From NCBI GenBank assembly GCA_037176885.1, contig JAWWNJ010000119.1, positions 310,001 through 374,000 of the forward strand: a DNA stretch of 64,000 nt, read 5' to 3'. The notes beneath the pieces are model-generated. The model made no database searches. It had not been told where the DNA came from and saw nothing but the letters and a program-made list of their open reading frames with translations. A program made the translations under genes and the position numbers. This stretch comes from Favolaschia claudopus. Lineage: Eukaryota; Basidiomycota; Agaricomycetes; Agaricales; Mycenaceae. This document shows positions 42,962-56,399 of the stretch, piece by piece (position 1 is the stretch's first letter; the number at the start of each line of letters is the position of its first letter).

Positions 42962-45900
42962 TCACTCTTGCAAATCCGACGCCAGCTTATTGATCAGCAT
43001 GCCCAAATATATGACCTCTTCCTGAGCCTGAGTAACATTTTTATCAAGCACAATCGCCTGATTGATTGCGGGGAGCTTCGTGACACCGTATCCCAGCCAT
43101 CGGCCAGGCGCGACGATCCGATGCTTGAACCATTCTAAATGAAGACGCGTGAACAAAGAATTCTCTTGAATCGAGCAAGAGAAGCGCACCTTGCCCCTTC
43201 AACGCAAAGAAGTCGAAGGGCATAATAAACCCGCGCTCAAACTGCATCAACTTCCTATTCGCCCTCCCAACCCGCTTCGCCGCCTTGATAAATTCAAAGA
43301 TTGGTGGGATTCCGGGTATGCTATAATGCGTTTCAGGTGTGTCGGGTCGCAAGCCGAGCACACGCTTTGTGAAATTGAGCCCCCACTGGATGAACCCAGA
43401 AGCACCCTGAAGTGAAGGCATTTTGTCGAGAAGTTTGTTGAACTCTTCCTCCGCCTCGGCTTTTTCCGCATCAAGTGCGCGACTAGCGTTCGTAAGATAG
43501 AAAATCGACTCCCTCAGGAACGAAAAGTCGAGATCTTTTGTGAACGCCGTCGTAGCCGACACGATTTCTTCGAGTCTATTTTATTGAAGATGGTCAGTAA
43601 GGGAAGAGGAATCGATTTGTTAACTTACTCGTCCAGATAGTCATGCAGCTCGAGCGAGTACTGAGTAGTATTGAGAGGAAGAGTGACCGAGTCGGTCAGT
43701 CGGAGAAGCATGAGCCCAACATGCTTTGCCACTGCAGTCTAGAATTCGCAAATTCGCCTGGCGGTGAGCAACACATCACAGGGATGCAGGAACAAATCTC
43801 ACTGTACGATGGAACTCCGGATCCCCATACCTCTCCATCCACTCCAGACTATCATAGATTGAGTGCGAATGAAACACCGCATCTTGGGGCGTCCTATCAA
43901 ACGCCTCCTCGAAGCTGGGGATCCCAATATGCTCCCAGAAGACGGTATAATCCGAGCCGCTATTGGGTAGAGGGAGGAGACTAAGTGTGGTCCGTCCCTT
44001 TCCGCGCCGCATGCTCTCCGTCGTGGCATTGGGGATGGGAATCGGCCCATCGTCATTCCGTGCATCGAACAGAGTCTTTCCGGGCGTGGTAGGGTGGGGA
44101 ATCTCCTTTGCCGTATCAATAGCCAAATGTGCTAACGACGGCGTAGCAGTAGCTCCCCAGCGCGACCCTCCAGCTGAGTCGTCAACGTTCAGGTACGCGA
44201 CGACGTGTTCTTTGAGCCAGTCCGCAAAGTCTTCACCGTACTCTGTGGACCCGATCAGGCCGTACTCTTCGGCGTCCCAGCTGGCGAAGACAACTACAAT
44301 ATCAAGCCGTGAGTATATGGACGGAGCCAGAGGCGAAGAAGGGAAGAAAAGGTGCGTACTTGTTCGAAGAGGCTTCCACCCTGCTTTGAGCAGTACACCT
44401 ACGCCGCGCACGATCTCGTGTATCGATGCCGTCCCGCTCACCGGGTCCGACGCACCCATCACCCAAGCTGTCGCCAATGTCAGTGGCTTCCCCAGACAGT
44501 AACACAGACATCTCACCGTCGCGATGCCCACCCACCAACACCACCTCGTTCCTGACATGTCCCGGAATCGCCGCCATAACATTCCAAATCGGCATGACTT
44601 TCTCCTCGACACGGTTCACCACTCTCACCGTCGCGTTACTAGAGCGGCCGTTGAGCTTCCTGGCATCGGTCAGGTCCAATTCAGCGCCGAGCTCAGCTAG
44701 GAGACGCTGCGCGTTGTTCCATGAAATCGGTAGAGAAGGGATGGAAGGGCTGTTTGTGCCGTTGACCCTTTTGGCGTCTGGATAGGCGGGATAGCCTGGG
44801 GTTGTTGGGTCCCCCGCTGAGTGATTGGGATTAACGACCCGAAAAACACATCGGCGCTGAACGAGCACGTACGGTAGATATTGGCATACGCAACGGTACC
44901 GCGCTGAACTGATGTTGGATTGCGTGCGGGACCTGTGGGGTATTGTTTGAATCCATTTTCCGGGATGAGAAACCCGTCGTCTCGTGGATCGTTGTACATA
45001 AGGACGCTTTGGAAAAACGTGAGGATTGTGCGAGAAAACAGTAGGATAGGCTTACGCAGCGGCACCTAATTCCTCCGCGCCTTTGACCTACACGCTCCAA
45101 ATAAGCAGCGTGCACGGAACATAAGCATAAAAATAGAGGTGTGCGGACCTTGAGACCACGAAGAATGCCGCCATAATACCGCGTGAGGACGATTTTCCCC
45201 GTGAGATTGGCTCCTTTAGACAGCAATTCCTCGTAGTCCTGAGAGGAAAACATGAGGGCGAGCTCTTCTCTTCGAGTGCGAGGAGCTTGCTTACCGCGGG
45301 GGTTCCGTAGTTGGCGTAAACGAGCTACCAAACAGCTGAGTGAGTATCCACTCATGACCCGCGAGTTAAGTTGAGTCAGCGGTCACTTACCTTTCCCTGC
45401 ACGTCACCATTCGCACTCGCACCATGCCACGTTGGAACAGCATCCCGATTCCTATGTGCAGTCCCATCGTCGGGATCTCCGTCCTCCGCCAATTCGGCAT
45501 TCCACTTCACACTACCGTCGTCCTGCAGAATTTGCAGCCGCTGCTCCATGCCTTTGTCCATAACGGGATAGTATTCATCAATCTAATGAAGGGGTTTTGG
45601 TTTCAGCGTCGTTAGCTATACCCCGCAACACATCATGTGTACATACCCAGGCTGAAGATTGACGAGAAGGAAACCATTTCGAAGTCAATCCCCGTGTCGC
45701 CGATTGGGATTTTTTACTCCCTGCAGGAAATATTGGCGCCACCTCCGATGGCCGAATACCCAATTCCGTTTGGAAATGCTTCAATATCAACAAAGCATCG
45801 TCTCGATCTTGTTTGGAGCCGGCGAGGTGAGCGTTAACGCTGTATCGCTTAGCTATCATGCGAGCGTGTCGTGCGTTGGGGATAGAACTGTCAGGGAGAC

Positions 45901-46204
45901 AATCATTGACAGTTTCTTTGAAAAGATAAACGCAAGGGGCTTACAGAAATAGTCTCTCGCGTTCTTCCTTCGAAAGTCCTGATTTTTGAACCCCTTCGAG
46001 AAACTCGAATGTTCCCCATTCCCCATAGTTCGCGGCCTCGCTGGAAAAGGCTACATCCTCACGGTGGACGTGGATAACGCGGAAACAGAATAGACACGTC
46101 AAGAACACAAGTCCCAGAATCGGTAGACGCGCCTGGAACCTTCGAGCAGGGCTCAGGGGAGGAGAGTTGTACTGATATGGGTTCTTTCCTTTGCCTTTGA
46201 TCAT
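42962..46204 (-). CDS. M28 peptidase, glutamate carboxypeptidase II-like, type II membrane protein
   Basis: Thirteen exons in reverse: 45945-46204, 45647-45887, 45391-45582, 45295-45324, 45149-45238, 45056-45087, 44873-45006, 44517-44816, 44360-44467, 43808-44293, 43629-43731, 43190-43575, 42962-43134; 844 residues. One N-terminal membrane anchor (LPILGLVFLTCLFCF). Then a protease-associated domain (LVYANYG, GKIVLTRYYGG, AAAVLMYNDP), the M28 domain with zinc-site residues GGHRD, the Asp of GASDPVSG, WDAEE, the Asp of NVDDSAGG and the His of FHSHSIYDS, and a C-terminal transferrin-receptor-like dimerisation domain (FTKDLDFSFLR to EVIYLGMLINKLA). All metal ligands are present. Such enzymes remove C-terminal acidic residues, probably in the vacuole or at the surface. 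An upstream ATG at 46,294 is also in frame. Confidence 0.93.
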
Positions 46205-48425
46205 GGTGGACACTGGAGACGAAAAGAGGCTGCGCGGCGCAGCTGTAACAGTATTGCGCGATGATGCTGGAAAAACATCACAAGTGTCGACCAACCACGT
46301 GCTTTCGGCAATCTTTGATGATCAGATGCCAGATGGTTTGACTAACTTCGACTATGTTCAAGAATGAAGGGCTCATTTGGCCGCTTTGTTGTGCATTTGT
46401 GTCCAGTATTTTCGATTGGAAAGGCTTTCTAAGACGAGCATCTAACGGTGAAAAAATTACGAAATCAATCCATCAACCAACCGGCTACTTGAAGGCAAGT
46501 AACGGCTTGTTTGATTTCAGACCCTTCAACCCAGAGCTGGAAAATCTGATTCAAAATATAAAAGCGTACCCAGCACATAGAATATAATGCTTCGCTGGAG
46601 AAAGAACAAAAACATCGTAGTGTTGCTTTGTCTGTAAGCGAAAAAGATGCACTTGCCGCTCTTGGTTACTTGACAGTATACTAGCGAACGAAGCCTAACG
46701 GAGAGACGGCCACGCAACCTTTTCTGGAGCTAACCCAAAACAATTGATCTCAGCGGCGTTCCGCATATTTATTAGAAAGCATTGTCTGCATTTTTACCAA
46801 AGATAGTCGTGGATGGATTCAGAGCTTTCGAGGATAACTATTTCTGGAGTCAGTGGCGGGCGATAAGTTCGATCCGCCGGGAGTCTGAGAACCTAGATAG
46901 CGTGTGAGCCGCTCATGCGATTCGTGCCGCCAATCCGTCGCTTGTCAATCGGAAAGAATCATTTCGAACACGGCTGCTTCATACCTGTCACCGCCCTATT
47001 TGAATTCGAGTTCATACCGCGGCTACTCCAGGCCGACCCTATGTAGTTCTCTCTTCAACCAGTTAAACTTCCTAAAGATTTGGGATCTCGAGACCGAAAA
47101 AATAGATTGGCCTCGAATTGGCCTGACAAATCAAAATCCAAATTCTGAATCCGAGAAACATGACGGTTTTCATTCAAGCGAAGATATCACCTCTCCCACT
47201 CAAGTCAGGGCTCCTGATTGTCTAAACAAGAACACATTTCCATGGGTTTTGACGCCGTCGCCATCGTGTCATTGCGGCGAACACATTGCATGAGCCAGAC
47301 CTCTCTAGTACTAGTGCGAGAACGTAGAAAGCGGGAGTTACAGAATACATGGGCTGGACTCGATGTAGCGAGGGCGTCGAGCTCATCTGTCTAGGAGACG
47401 TTAGCGTTGGATAAGAGCTAAGATGGAGCAATGAGATAATACCTAGCTTTCCCAGGGGACAGCGTGCAAGTCGATGTTGCGCGGGAGTGGGTATGGGAAG
47501 GGAATTAACGCACATGCCCTATCAACCACATCAACGTTTTTACAACATCGACCGCGGCGATCCCCCCCTATGCTGTGTGCTCACCTCGATAGACTGAATT
47601 CGTACCCTAAATAAGGAAACCAAATTCGGCCGGCGAGTTCAAACTCTAGCCTTCGCATTTGGGGCTCCCAATTCGAGCTATTATACGGAAGTGACGCTTC
47701 ATTTGGCTGAGTTGGTGCAGAATTTATTGACTCTGCGCCGCAAATCACTGTTCGGAACAGCCTTGTACACTCACGATTCACAAACGAGCTCGCGAGCCTA
47801 AGAGGTTTGTGAACCAAATTCGCTTCATCGAATGAATACCTAGCACACTTATTTCATCGGCTTTGTTTCCAAGATGAAATAATTTACGAACCTCAGGGCT
47901 GTGACTGAGACAAATATCGCAATGTCTAGTTGATCATGAGCGATTCAAGTTTCTGTTTTGATGAATAAATTGATGATGTGGTTTTGCACTTAAAGCAAGT
48001 CTGACAGCGGCAGATCACAAGAAAAGACGACAAATTTGTTGCATGGGAGTCAGTATCTTCATCGCCCAGAGGCAGTCAATGGCAGAGCTTTGCTGGAAAC
48101 GACGATCAGCGTTGTGGGCAAAAAACGAGGAGGTTGCACAGGATCAATTGATGATTGATCCAAGATTGATCGGAAAGTTGATACAATGATGCGGCGTTTC
48201 GGCTTTCTATCTCTCTCTATCTTCTCCCACTGCACACAAAGCTGCTTCTATCATTTGGGCCTGAATCGCACAATTGTCGCCCCCGGAGAGAACAACATGG
48301 AGTAACGTCCCATATCTCGGCATGAATGGGCAACGCCGGCGGGCCCATGAAGTTCTTATTCGGGAAGCATTATCTCTTGTCTATCTCGAGATAATTTGTC
48401 AAAACTTACAAAGCATGAGTCAGGT

Positions 48426-49270
48426 TTAGAAATCGCGCTGGAATCCTCCTGATTCCTTTGTAACTAAACCGCTAAGCGACAGCTGGATTACGAACGAGTA
48501 ATCTAGAAACCGGCTCGAAAAGCATTGTCCTCTTCTCTGAGATGACATTGCGGATACGATTAGAATGCCGCTAATTGCGTCGGCTGAAGGTCGCTGGATG
48601 AATCGAAATCTGGGTAGTACATACTTGGTGCACACGGTGTCAATTTGCCGCGGAGAGAACATTGACACAATGACACGTAGGTGCGTTCCAATCAAGTTCC
48701 AATGTTCTCTTCTCACTTTCTCCCTTCGCTCGCTGAAAATCAAAGCGCCAGGATAGCAAGGTGCGTCAAAGATGGCGCGAGCACTCAATTTACCGGCGGC
48801 ATGTTGCCAACACGCATCTCTGTCAGGAGGGCCATGGTTAATCCGACGAATTGTTTGGAATGTCTGGGCATCCGAATACAGCGGATACGTGATACGGCGC
48901 TCTTTGTCCCGGAGCGACGTTCGAAGATCGACCCGAGTCAACCTATGCTCTCCATCATCACAATTTGCACGTTCAGGGATCCACGAACACTGGCATCATA
49001 TTGTCTTCCTTCAGCGCAAATCACTGCTACTAATTTTGAGTAAGTCGCATTTTTTCTTCTACATTCGAACGTTCCGTTGACCAGTATAATGGTACGACTG
49101 GCAATCAAAGTGGTGTCCTCGTATCGTGTTGGTCTTTTTCTATTTTTTGAACCTCCTTCCCGCCAGCGGTCCCAATTCTCCGCAAGATATTCCCACTCGG
49201 AGTCATCGGGCAAGAGGCTCTTGGCAGGCTCATCCGCGCAGCCGAACAATTCGCTGGCACCGCCTCCCAT
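48426..49270 (-). pseudogene. Possible uncharacterised gene or remnant
   Basis: A reverse frame from about 49,270 has GCADEPAKSLLPDDSEWEYL followed by AENWDRWREG. A second frame, 48,426-48,941, has 171 open codons with LRTSLRDKERRITYPLYSD. The acidic and charged composition looks coding, but no start, splice pattern or family could be established, and the two frames need a join I cannot support. Confidence 0.25.
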
Positions 49271-49398
49271 TGAGTCCTTGTTTCATTACGACATTGATCA
49301 GCGGTGTTGACCTGCCATTCAAGGCGCCAAACCGTAAACACAATGCACATCAAATGCACATACATGTCGGCTAATTGGCAAGGAACCGTACAAGCACC

Positions 49399-49406
49399 GT
49401 ATATAA
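49399..49406 (+). promoter_or_regulatory. TATA-like element of the Zn2Cys6 gene
   Basis: GTATATAACA lies about 130 bases upstream of the start codon at 49,536; the spacing implies an untranslated leader of roughly 100 bases. Confidence 0.35.
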
Positions 49407-49535
49407 CATTCCTTGCGTTTCCTCGTCGGACCTTGCTTTCATTCTACATATCAGACTACAATCGACTCTACGATCCGCGCTTCCCAGATCGTAAATCGTC
49501 TTCCTCATTCCTTCTTCAAGTCACTTGGACTGGAA

Positions 49536-51860
49536 ATGGCTCCTGAAAAACGCGAACGCTGTCAGCCTCTGAGGAGAGGACGGGCATGCTTAAATTGTCG
49601 CCATCTAAAGATTGTGCGTCGTCCCACGTTCCCTGGAGTTTTGATTCAATCATCTTACTCCCCACATTCAGAAATGCAACGGAGTCGTACGTCCGATTTC
49701 ATTCAGCATGGAAGCTCTCTGCTTAATCAACTCCACTCTATCTAGCGTCCTATCTGCGCTCCCTGCATGCGTGTACCAAAAGACGACCCATGTGAATACA
49801 CGGACACCATGAGCCGCACGGAGCGGCTTGAGCGTACAGTTAGTCGACTGCAAGCACGGTTGCATGAGATGCAAGGTCTGGGATCGAGTACCGCGACCAA
49901 GTGAGTCTTCCATTCAATTTATGAAAGCCTTGGTGTGGTTCTCGAATATACATTGACAAACGAGCGACAGACGGCCTTCAATTAGTGACTCCTCGAATTC
50001 TAGTTCAGGCAGCCCAACGTTCATTTCCCATGCAATTCCTCCAGCATCTCGATCTTCACCTTCAAACCAAAGCGTTTCACCTCCACCAACGCTCAACGAT
50101 TCTACGCAGGAACCGCCGTTTGGTACTTCGCATATGCTGTGCGTACACATCGAGTCACCTTGATTACACGTCGCACTGACTCCTACGTGATGCCTCCCCT
50201 TACAGCCTTGAATCCTTCCTCCCCCATTCGCCCCCACTAGGTTTCTTTCTCCACACGCAGCGATTCCGCGACTCCATCGCCAATGCCGAAGACCATGGGA
50301 GCAACTCCGCCTTGCTTTACGTCGTCTCACTATGGGGAGCTCACCTCACGCAAGGACATACTCCGCTGCGCCGCTTTGAGCCAATCTTTTTGAAAAGGGC
50401 AAGGCAGTGTGTCGCGGTGGAGATGGCAGAGATAACTGCGGCTGATCCTTTCAATTCTGCTTCCTCATCGAATCCATTATTACCCTCATCGTCCACATCC
50501 TCATCCCTCGCTGCCGACTCATCGCCGCCATCCTCGTCTTCGCCTTCACTCCACACACTTCAGGCGCTCATCCTGCTCTCGACGTATCTCCTGCGCACCA
50601 ACCGCCTTCTCGAAGCGGAGTTCTATGCGAGCGGGGCAGCGACGGTGGCTCGGGCTCTCAATCTTCACAAGCAAAGCTCCATCAATGTCAACACATCTGC
50701 GAACACTATCTTCACCGACGACGTCTACCCTCCGCAATTCTCCGACCCCGTTTCCGAGGGCGAACGCATCCGGGCTTTTTGGGCCGTCGCGTGTCTACAA
50801 ATCTATCTCAGCTGCTCACTCGTCGACACACCATTGAATAACAACAACTCCATCCTCGATTCCGCTACCACTGATATGGAGACACCGCCCTGGCCGTTCG
50901 AGATGGGTGATTACGAAGTTGCTGCGAATATGCAGGGGGCGATGATGCCGTTCACTGGGTATGCGAAGCAGGATGATAATGGTTTCTCGCATCCACTCAC
51001 CATGGAGGATAACAGCAGTAGAACGTTGAGCAATCCGAATCCGAATCGCACAAGCCCGCCCATGTGTACACTTCATTCGAAGGCGTCGGTTTTATTTCAC
51101 CATGCTACGCGACTGTGTGCGACCTCAACTACGAATCCGATGATGCAGCAGGATCCATTCCATACATATCAACAACAACAGTCCTATTTTCTCCCCGACC
51201 ACGGCGGCGGGATGGATGCGACAAATGCCTATCACCTTCTCGACCGACGCCTCACCGCCTTCTGGTCCTCGCTTCCGCCCATCTACGCATTCAACAACAA
51301 AGACGAGTTTATGCGCAGTAAGCTCGCTGTCGTCCACGCGCTCACTGCCGCTGCTGCGATACGGCTACATCGCAGCCCCGCTGCAGCCGCCGCAGGTGCG
51401 GAGGACTTTTTTCTGCATAGTCAGGCGCAGAAGAAGAGTCTGTTCGCTGCGCGGGCGATCATCGATTCGCTCGCGATGCCTTTGGTTTCGGGGCAGCGTG
51501 TCAATTCGCCTTCGCTTGGAATTGGTCTGGGGTTAAGCGGAGGCGGGGAGAGTCAGATGGGTGCGGTGATAGGGCATCCAATTGTTGGATCGTTATGTGC
51601 ACTTGCATGTGGGGTGCTGATGGAGGAGATTCTATATGTGCGGGCGGTCAGTGGAGGTGTAGGAGGGGAGGCCGCGGCGATGCCGAGTGAGGCGGAGATG
51701 AGCGAGGTCTTGAAAAAGGGGGTGAGGACGATGGAGGGGTATGCAGTGGGATGTCCCCTGATTCGTAAGTTCGATTCTTATGAACTTCACAACCGACGTT
51801 AATGGTTTGCATGCAGAACATCAATTGAAAAAAGTCTTAGAACAATACGCGGCTCTGTGA
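49536..51860 (+). CDS. Zn2Cys6 fungal transcription factor
   Basis: Exons 49536-49613, 49672-49686, 49746-49900, 49971-50138, 50206-51764 and 51817-51860 give 672 residues. The zinc cluster near residues 18-47 is split over three exons: ACLNCRHLKI, KCNGV, RPICAPCMRVPKDDPC, which reads C-X2-C-X6-C-X6-C-X2-C-X8-C. A short coiled coil follows (ERLERTVSRLQARLHEMQ), as expected for dimer formation. A Ser/Pro-rich linker leads to the fungal-specific middle region (FFLHTQRFRDSI, ALLYVVSLWGAHLTQ, LHTLQALILLSTYLLRTNRL, GERIRAFWAVACLQIYLSCS). It binds CGG-type sites in the nucleus. Targets unknown; no obvious metabolic cluster adjoins. The large internal exon contains many Ser, Asn and Gln runs. Confidence 0.9.
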
Positions 51861-52518
51861 TTCTTGTAATTTTGGATTAGATCGGATGTACTACGGACGC
51901 TTGGACATTTATACTGCTGCTTTACATAGGCTATTCCCTCGATTTACGGTTACAGTGTACATTTATAGCTAGCTATGTTTCGATTGGATATTAGTAGAAT
52001 ATTGCCTTGAAACTAATATCATTGTACATTTGATTTGTTGGCAGCTGGTCCTTCAGCCTGCAAAAATCACCTTAGGCGATGATCGAAGCTTGTTCCCTGG
52101 CATAACCCCAACCTCAGGGTGTTTCTGTTCAACAGCGAACTTGAGAGACGGATTCTCCGGAGGTATGCATCAGAAAAATTGTTCTTGCACTCCTTGCGAG
52201 CCACAAAATACTTACCGGGTCACCTCCGCCAAGATGAGACTTGAAGTCAGGAAACTGTATTCTGAATTTGAATATTTTTCAACGATTCGCTGCAATTTAT
52301 TTACTTAAATTGTCTGGGGACTGTACCTACTTATCCTCTTGAATACCGATGCTCAATGCCGATCTCTTTCGCGGTGAGGAAACATCCAAGTATGTGTCCG
52401 AAGATCTTCAACCAAGCTCGCGGCAAGTTCCGCTCCGAACCCGATGGCCGGTGCGTGCGGCACAAGTGTCACGGCTGTCACTGATGGTGAGTGGGCGTGA
52501 ATCTCTTCCTTCACCACC
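51861..52518. other. Intergenic region
   Basis: About 660 bases with short frames only; no gene supported. Confidence 0.5.
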
Positions 52519-53752
52519 ATGTTATCCACCCTACCTCCCGAACTCTGGTATCACATTATAACCGACTTCATTCCTAACGAACTCTACGATTGGGAGTCTG
52601 AAGTTATCATCGATCGGAGCTATATCCGAGATCTGAAAACCTGCTCTCTCGTCGCAAGAGCATGGCTTTTTCCGGCACAATCCGCCCTATTCCATCGTAT
52701 TGTGGTGGACTTCAGCTACAGGGGCGATCCAGATCTCCTGGCTCACGCCTCTCAGCTTGCGGACTTTCTCAAGCAATCACCACACCTGGCAGTCCATGTT
52801 TGCAGTCTCTTCGCGACGCTCAGCGTCGACATCTTCAGATTGCTGTCGACCATGACGCTGCAAAATCTGCGTTATATTCACATAGGAGGGGCAGAAGTTG
52901 ATCTTCGTGCCGAAGGGCTTCTTCCCCTGGTTGAAAGAGTTTTGGGTTGGGAGTCACTTCGCCACCTCCGTCTCAGCGATATGGAGTTTTCAATTGACAT
53001 CTTCGCGGCAATACTCCGGTCCAATCTGCGCTTGAAAGGGCTCCACATATCGCGATGTGCAATCGGTCACTTTGGTTCAAAGCTCCCGACTCTTCCCTCG
53101 GTATCACACTGCCCAAAGATTACGCATCTCAGCGTTGCACGATCACCAACAATCCCGGAGTTTTTGGTTTATCCTGGTTTACCCGCGGATTTGACTGGTC
53201 TGCAATATGTGAATGTTGTTGGATGCGCAACCCGCGAGTTAAGGAAATTTTTGGACCCTCGCCGCGCCGTTGTCAAGTGGTTAACATTCGAACTCGGTCG
53301 CTTTATTCTATTTTCTTCTAAACCACTGGCTAATTTAACCAGTAGACGATGTGGTACACGACGAAGAAGACAGACTTCTCATGGGCACAGAGGAATTTTG
53401 TCCTCTGGAGCCCATGCGATTTTCCGCTGCAAAGCGCCTGACGATATACGTGTGGTCCGCAAATACCATCGCTGCATCTTTACCTATTTTCTCTGGCATT
53501 CACAGGGAAAATGTAATTGAGGATATAATTTATGTCGTCTCGGCGTATGCCACTGCCGGCTCAAAATGGGACCGCACGGTAGAAGCTGCTGCTGTGTTCG
53601 AGGCGGCGGTCTTGACGCTTCCACTCCCAAAGTTGGCGCGGGTCGAGATCCGCTTCTCGGCGACTCTCGATGTGAAGGCGCAATCGGCGTTGTATCGAGA
53701 GGCGTTTCCGCTTCTCAATATACGGGAACTGTTGTTTATGACGACCTACTAA
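52519..53752 (+). CDS. F-box-like protein with leucine-rich C-terminal region
   Basis: Exons 52519-53296 and 53343-53752, intron 46 bases, 395 residues. The N-terminus LSTLPPELWYHIITDFIPNE followed by LKTCSLVARAWLFPAQSALF is the degenerate F-box pattern found in a very large Agaricomycete family. The remainder has irregular leucine-rich segments (LRYIHIGGAEV, LRHLRLSDMEF, LKGLHISRCAI). F-box proteins recruit substrates to SCF ubiquitin ligases; most members of this fungal family are untested. No oddities. Confidence 0.8.
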
Positions 53753-54333
53753 TTACTTTGGAAATCTGATAGTCATAGTTCGAAGCTACTTTCCCACCTT
53801 AAGCTTGCCTGCGATGTTTCCACCTTGGCTTCTTGGCTGCGCTAGTTGGGGGTATCTTCAGTCAAGAGCGTAGATAAATTCGAGGCACTTCTAAAGCTAC
53901 ATTGGTAAAGTCCACTTTCTGTGGCGAAAAAGACTGATATACAACGAATTTCGTGATAAACTTGAGCATCCATCTATGATTGTCTGGGCGTTCGCCTGTA
54001 CCCCTTTCCTTTCGCGAAAAGAGACTCCGCCTAACGTCTTCCTCAGAATTCCAAGATGAAACTATGCGGCCCGAGGTGGCGGCGGCAGAATCGGGAATTC
54101 TTTGGCTGATCTCGGCGTCATGGGGAATTCTTCATCCACAACGGACTGTATTCGAGCAAAATTAATCCAATTCAGCGCGTTGAATTTAAAGAACTTACAG
54201 TCACCACTCGCGTCGTCATGACTGAAAATGAAGGCTGAAAATGCGTGTTCGCCTGACGCAAATTACGGCGGGAATTGAGCCTGAACTCAAGGATAAGGAG
54301 TTGTAAAAGTAGACAGAATTGTAGCACACGTAC
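53753..54333. other. Intergenic region, may include 3' exons of the DUF6534 gene
   Basis: No independent gene supported. The last exon or exons of the reverse-strand membrane-protein gene probably extend into it. Confidence 0.4.
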
Positions 54334-55637
54334 GTTGCGAGGAGTGCGTTAGTGTAAAGGCGACCGAGTGAGAAATGCATGGCCTGGAATTCTCAACTTC
54401 AGTTTGAGATCTGTTTGCTTCGAATGAATGCTTACGATGAACACGAATGTATGCGGAGAAGCCAGATACTGAGACGTGGAAGTGAGTGAGGTACCCATCC
54501 TCCTTTTTATCAAACAGCTTACTGCGGCCAGACATCCAACCGCTAGAATACTGAGGTCCATTGAGCAACAATGCTTGAGGGAATATTTGCTTGAGCACTG
54601 ACCTGGTCGCGAGACCTGTAGCAACAGTGTAATGGATCACCCGTGTCAGGATAAAGTTTGTTCTTCACGAAGATTCGATGTTATTAGATTTTGATTCAGC
54701 AAAGCAGACTGAGATACGGACTGATCAAAACTCGTCCTTCCTTGTTGCAGATACATAACCAACACCAACGCGATCGCCACATCGACTTTTATGATGTTTA
54801 GATCAATATGTTCCGCGGAAGAGACAGAGCACGACACGCACCTGCGCCACCCAGACTAAACAAGGTCACAGTTTCCGCAGTGTGTACGCTGAAATACGAC
54901 ACGATGGGAACTTGCAGGAGCTGTACAGATAGGAGCACGTCCAAGGCGAAGACGACAACACATGCGACGGTCAATATTCCGGTCAAGATCCAATTCTGTT
55001 TACTGAACATCCATATACTGCACAAATAGCATCCCATGTTAACGATGCCTTTACTTGAAGACAGCAAACAGATCCTTACCGGTGAAGGAAGAATCCTTGG
55101 CAGAGGAGGGTAGCCAGCCCTACGAAAGTGAGGTGCAGATCCAGAGACTTGGTTGATAAGAGGAGAGCGGCGTCGTTGCCCCAGCTTGTTACAAGATAAT
55201 GGTAGCAGGATTGACAAATTAGAACGAGGTGCGCGGCATCGAGTATCCTGTGCCAGTGAGACACAGTCGGTACGAAAACATGTCTAGAATTGAATGGCCG
55301 CACCACACGACAGCGACCTTGCATTCGTGATATCAATTGAAGTGAAGGTAAGTAGCTAAAACCCATCCGCTTACCAAAAGTTTCATTCGACGAAGGTCGT
55401 CGGGGAACGACTCATAATAGATGAAAGCTTGAGAGGAGAGAAGACCTTGAAAGCTAAGGAACATTGTCAATATTCAGTTCATACAACCTGGCCCACGATT
55501 CAGAGAAACTCACTCACAATGTGGCAAATAAAACTTGCGGAGTCGGTTAGTCGTCAGTGAAGATGGGTGTGGGACGACAACGCCAACAGACCTCCGATGA
55601 ACATGGCACCGAATGTAAAATCCATAGTGTCTCCCAT
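54334..55637 (-). CDS. DUF6534-type seven-transmembrane protein (3' end unresolved)
   Basis: Exons in reverse 55592-55637, 55518-55533, 55375-55453, 55304-55317, 55080-55247, 54842-55017 and one from 54,785; further exons down to 54,334 are recognisable but not all joined. Sequence: FGAMFIGVLFATFFQGLLSS, QAFIYYESFPDD, WILDAAHLVLICQSCYHYL, VTSWGND, QNWILTGILTVACVV, then VDVAIALVLVMYL, IHYTVATGLATS and FSLGRLYTNALLAT. This order of hydrophobic helices and the final RLYTNALLAT motif fit the basidiomycete DUF6534 family of predicted receptor-like proteins. Two exons are only 16 and 14 bases. Plasma membrane location inferred; ligand unknown. A second ATG at 55,625 could be the start. Confidence 0.75.
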
Positions 55638-56399
55638 TTTGCTGCGAGGGAGAGAGGAAAGCTTCGGGAGGGGTGGTATCCTGAGTATATATAAGCGGTT
55701 GATTCTGTGGAAAATTGGAAGAGTCCGGGCTTCGCGGCGTGAGCTCATTCAGCGTGAGCCGAAAGCGCTGGGAAAATCCAGCGCTATTGGGGCCGTCTAG
55801 GGTCTGTTTTGTGGTAGTCAAGAACGTGAAAATGGCCTGTTTTTAGGTACTTTGCCGGTCGGTCTGAATACTTGAACTCATGCGCTGAAATTGAACGAAT
55901 ATTGCCCAGACTATTGACTGCATCTTGCGAGCACGCCAAAGCTCTGAGATGGTCGTGTGAGGACCCAACCAAAACCACAGAGAGAAAGGCCGGCGCGCGT
56001 CAGCGTGGGACGCCAGGGGAAGAGCCATACGGCCACTCGTTAGCAGGGTCTTTGAAGTCCAGATATTCTTGGACAGTACTATCTGGATTTATTGTCAGTT
56101 GACCAGAGTTCAGAGAGCACTACTACGGCGTTGGTCGCACCTTGTGTTGCTATGAAGATTATCTTGTGTGCATAATGAAGTGAACCGAGAAGCTTCTCAG
56201 GTACATCCGGGATGACATCGAAAGGGACCTATAGCTCCCGGTCACCTGTCCGGACAATTGTCGAGCGTAGGACTGCAAATTTGAGAACGGTAAGTACCGC
56301 GCCTTTGTTACCCGGCGCGCAAATTCCCCGGGCTCCGGAATCGCACAACGCTGCGAAAATATAGGTTGGAGGCAGAGCACATGGCACTTGAATCGGATA
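55638..56399. other. Intergenic region
   Basis: About 760 bases with no gene. TATATATAA at about 55,684-55,692 lies some 50 bases before the DUF6534 start codon on the reverse strand. Confidence 0.45.

Larger units (their letters stand above)
46205..49535. other. Long gene-poor interval
   Basis: About 3.3 kb without a firmly supported gene. The only protein-like frames are at 48,426-49,270 on the reverse strand, listed separately. No inverted repeats or target duplications were spotted. Confidence 0.45.
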
